From NCBI GenBank assembly GCA_003553895.1, contig PWFM01000098.1, positions 1-6,440 on the forward strand: a stretch of 6,440 nucleotides of DNA. The letters run 5' to 3'. This DNA comes from Syntrophomonadaceae bacterium (GTDB lineage Bacteria; Bacillota; Dethiobacteria; DTU022). Below are positions 5,326-6,440 of this stretch, piece after piece. The translations under genes were made by a program, and so were the position numbers. Positions within the stretch are counted from its first letter, which is position 1; each line of letters begins with the position of its first letter. The notes under the pieces are model-generated. The model was not told where the DNA came from and did not search any database. It saw nothing but the letters and a program-made list of their open reading frames with translations.

Positions 5326-6171
5326 ATGAGCCGGGAACGAGTTGGTTACCTGGGGCCACGGGGTACTTTCTCGGAAGAGGCAGCCCTGCTTCATAAAAAG
5401 AGATCAGCATGCATTCTTTACCAGTATCCGACCATAGCTGCGGTCATAGAAACGGTAAAAACGGGTGAGGCTGACCGGGGGTTGGTTCCGCTGGAAAACC
5501 GTCTTGAAGGGGGGGTAGGGGCGACCATGGATTATTTGGCCGGGAGTGAAGATGTCTTCATTTGGAACGAGCTATATTATCCCATTCGGCAGTGTCTCAT
5601 GTCTGCGGAAGATATGAGACTCGATCAAATAAAAACGCTTCTTTCTCACCCGCACGCTCTCGGGCAGTGTTCTGATTTTATCAAAAAGCACCTGCCTGGA
5701 GTGGAATGCCTGCCTGTAGAAAGTACTGCCGCAGCGGCAGAAAGTCTGGCTGGGCGATCTGACCGGGCAGCAATCGGGCCCCGTAGAGCAGCTGAACTGT
5801 GTAACTTGTTTTTGCTCCGGGAAGGAATTGAAGACCACCGGGATAATACTACCCGTTTTGTCATTGTAGCCCGGGAAGATCACAGGGCGACCGGACATGA
5901 CAAAACATCTCTGGTGTTAACTATAACCGATCGGCCGGGGAGCCTGTACCGGGTTCTGGGCTGTTTTGCCCGGCGTGAAATTAACCTGACCCGGATTGAA
6001 TCCCGCCCATCACGCCGTATTATAGGAGACTGGCTTTTTTTTATGGATTGCGAAGGGCACCGCATTGATCTTAAGAAAACAGGATTGTGGGAAGAAGTAG
6101 GCCGGGAAGTAACCTTTTTAAAGCTTCTGGGGTCTTACCCCAGTGGACAATTACAGGCTGAAGTTAGCTGA
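5326..6171 (+). CDS. pheA: Prephenate dehydratase, monofunctional, with ACT domain
   Basis: Decarboxylates and dehydrates prephenate to phenylpyruvate, the step committing flux to phenylalanine. The product has 281 residues, the size of the stand-alone enzyme with no chorismate mutase. Catalytic domain: GYLGPRGTFSEEA (7-19), VPLENRLEGGV (54-64), LSHPHALGQC (106-115) and DNTTRF (173-178), which holds the essential Thr. N58, S107, Q114 and T175/T176 match residues shown to matter in E. coli. The usual Ser/Thr after EN is Arg (R59). The ACT domain (about 193-270) has GSLY (205-208) and ESRP (225-228), the Phe-binding signatures, so Phe inhibition is likely. GGAGGG (5311-5316) lies inside the end of aroF, 9 bases before ATG 5326, with only 3 bases between the genes; translational coupling is likely. 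The upstream T-box should control both genes. Confidence 0.95.
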   Translation: MSRERVGYLGPRGTFSEEAALLHKKRSACILYQYPTIAAVIETVKTGEADRGLVPLENRLEGGVGATMDYLAGSEDVFIWNELYYPIRQCLMSAEDMRLDQIKTLLSHPHALGQCSDFIKKHLPGVECLPVESTAAAAESLAGRSDRAAIGPRRAAELCNLFLLREGIEDHRDNTTRFVIVAREDHRATGHDKTSLVLTITDRPGSLYRVLGCFARREINLTRIESRPSRRIIGDWLFFMDCEGHRIDLKKTGLWEEVGREVTFLKLLGSYPSGQLQAEVS

Positions 6172-6276
6172 ACAAGAAAATCAGTCAACGTGGTGGTTAT
6201 GATGAGGCGGTATTTTAAACAAAAGCTTTTTTTATTGATGGATTTGCGGAATTCCTGAGATGGCAGTCCCGGACGG

Positions 6277-6305
6277 TTGACGCTTTAAGCCCTGGCAGGT
6301 ACAAT
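6277..6305 (+). promoter_or_regulatory. Sigma-A-type promoter downstream of pheA
   Basis: TTGACG (6277-6282, five of six consensus positions), a 17-base spacer and TACAAT (6300-6305, five of six) form the best promoter in the window. Transcription would start near 6312 and run out of the window, or into the hairpin at 6369-6401. No start codon with a good ribosome binding site is visible after it within the window. Confidence 0.6.
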
Positions 6306-6368
6306 ATACTTTGTCATTTAAAAGCAGCTATGCTTAAACTTATAGGGCAGCCGCGTTAACCGCCGCGC

Positions 6369-6401
6369 AAACAGGGGGAAACAAAAATTCCTCCCTGTTT
6401 T
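6369..6401 (+). terminator. Hairpin after pheA, possible weak terminator
   Basis: AAACAGGGGGAA (6369-6380) pairs with TTCCTCCCTGTTT (6388-6400): 12 pairs with one bulged T, loop ACAAAAA. Only four T's end the right arm, and they overlap the stem, so the U-tract is poor on the + strand. It may end the pheA transcript, end a short RNA from the promoter at 6277, or act as a leader hairpin for the next gene. The rest of 6172-6440 shows no supported gene. Confidence 0.4.
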
Positions 6402-6440
6402 GCTGTACATAATTCATAGTTTTACTTCGGGATTTCAGGA

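Noticed and set aside
6206..6234. T-run after AAAAGC as a pheA terminator
   Set aside because: The T-run is preceded by a short AT palindrome (AAAAGCTTTT) with no GC-rich stem or room for a loop, so a factor-independent terminator is not supported.
6199..6258. Small forward frame MMRRYFKQKLFLLMDLRNS after pheA
   Set aside because: Nineteen codons, only a weak GTGGTGG upstream, no recognisable similarity; likely chance.

Overview
The window reads as chromosomal DNA of an anaerobic, probably spore-forming Firmicute of class Clostridia. The gene order spoVG-glmU-prs-ctc-pth is the classical Firmicutes housekeeping cluster. There are strong AGGAGG ribosome binding sites with TTG and GTG starts, sigma-A-like promoters, and a T-box riboswitch. 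All genes lie on the + strand. The lineage below class level cannot be fixed from this sequence alone.

Layout: the 3' part of spoVG (1-237); a sigma-A-type promoter; glmU (325-1329), which stops about 120 residues early and lacks the acetyltransferase active-site region; a 199-base gap without a recognisable gene; prs (1529-2497); a second promoter; ctc/rplY (2551-3228); a hairpin; and pth (3346-3924). A complete T-box leader (about 3959-4233) then precedes aroF (type I-beta DAHP synthase, 4273-5322) and pheA (monofunctional prephenate dehydratase, 5326-6171). The last 269 bases hold a good promoter and a hairpin but no convincing gene.

How the genes work together: the first block supplies the cell-wall precursor UDP-GlcNAc (GlmU), PRPP (Prs) and two translation proteins (L25/Ctc and peptidyl-tRNA hydrolase). 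The second block is a small aromatic amino-acid operon. AroF makes the first committed shikimate intermediate and PheA commits prephenate to phenylalanine. The T-box in front, with a UUC specifier as the best reading, should raise expression when tRNA-Phe is uncharged. Both enzymes also carry regulatory domains (ferredoxin-like in AroF, ACT in PheA), so flux is likely controlled at RNA and protein level.

The most notable point is GlmU. The uridylyltransferase half is intact, but the protein ends right after the conserved GPFAHVR segment, and no frame downstream restores the rest. Either the acetyltransferase step is done elsewhere, or this is a real or assembly-derived deletion. No clearly novel defence system or mobile element is visible.
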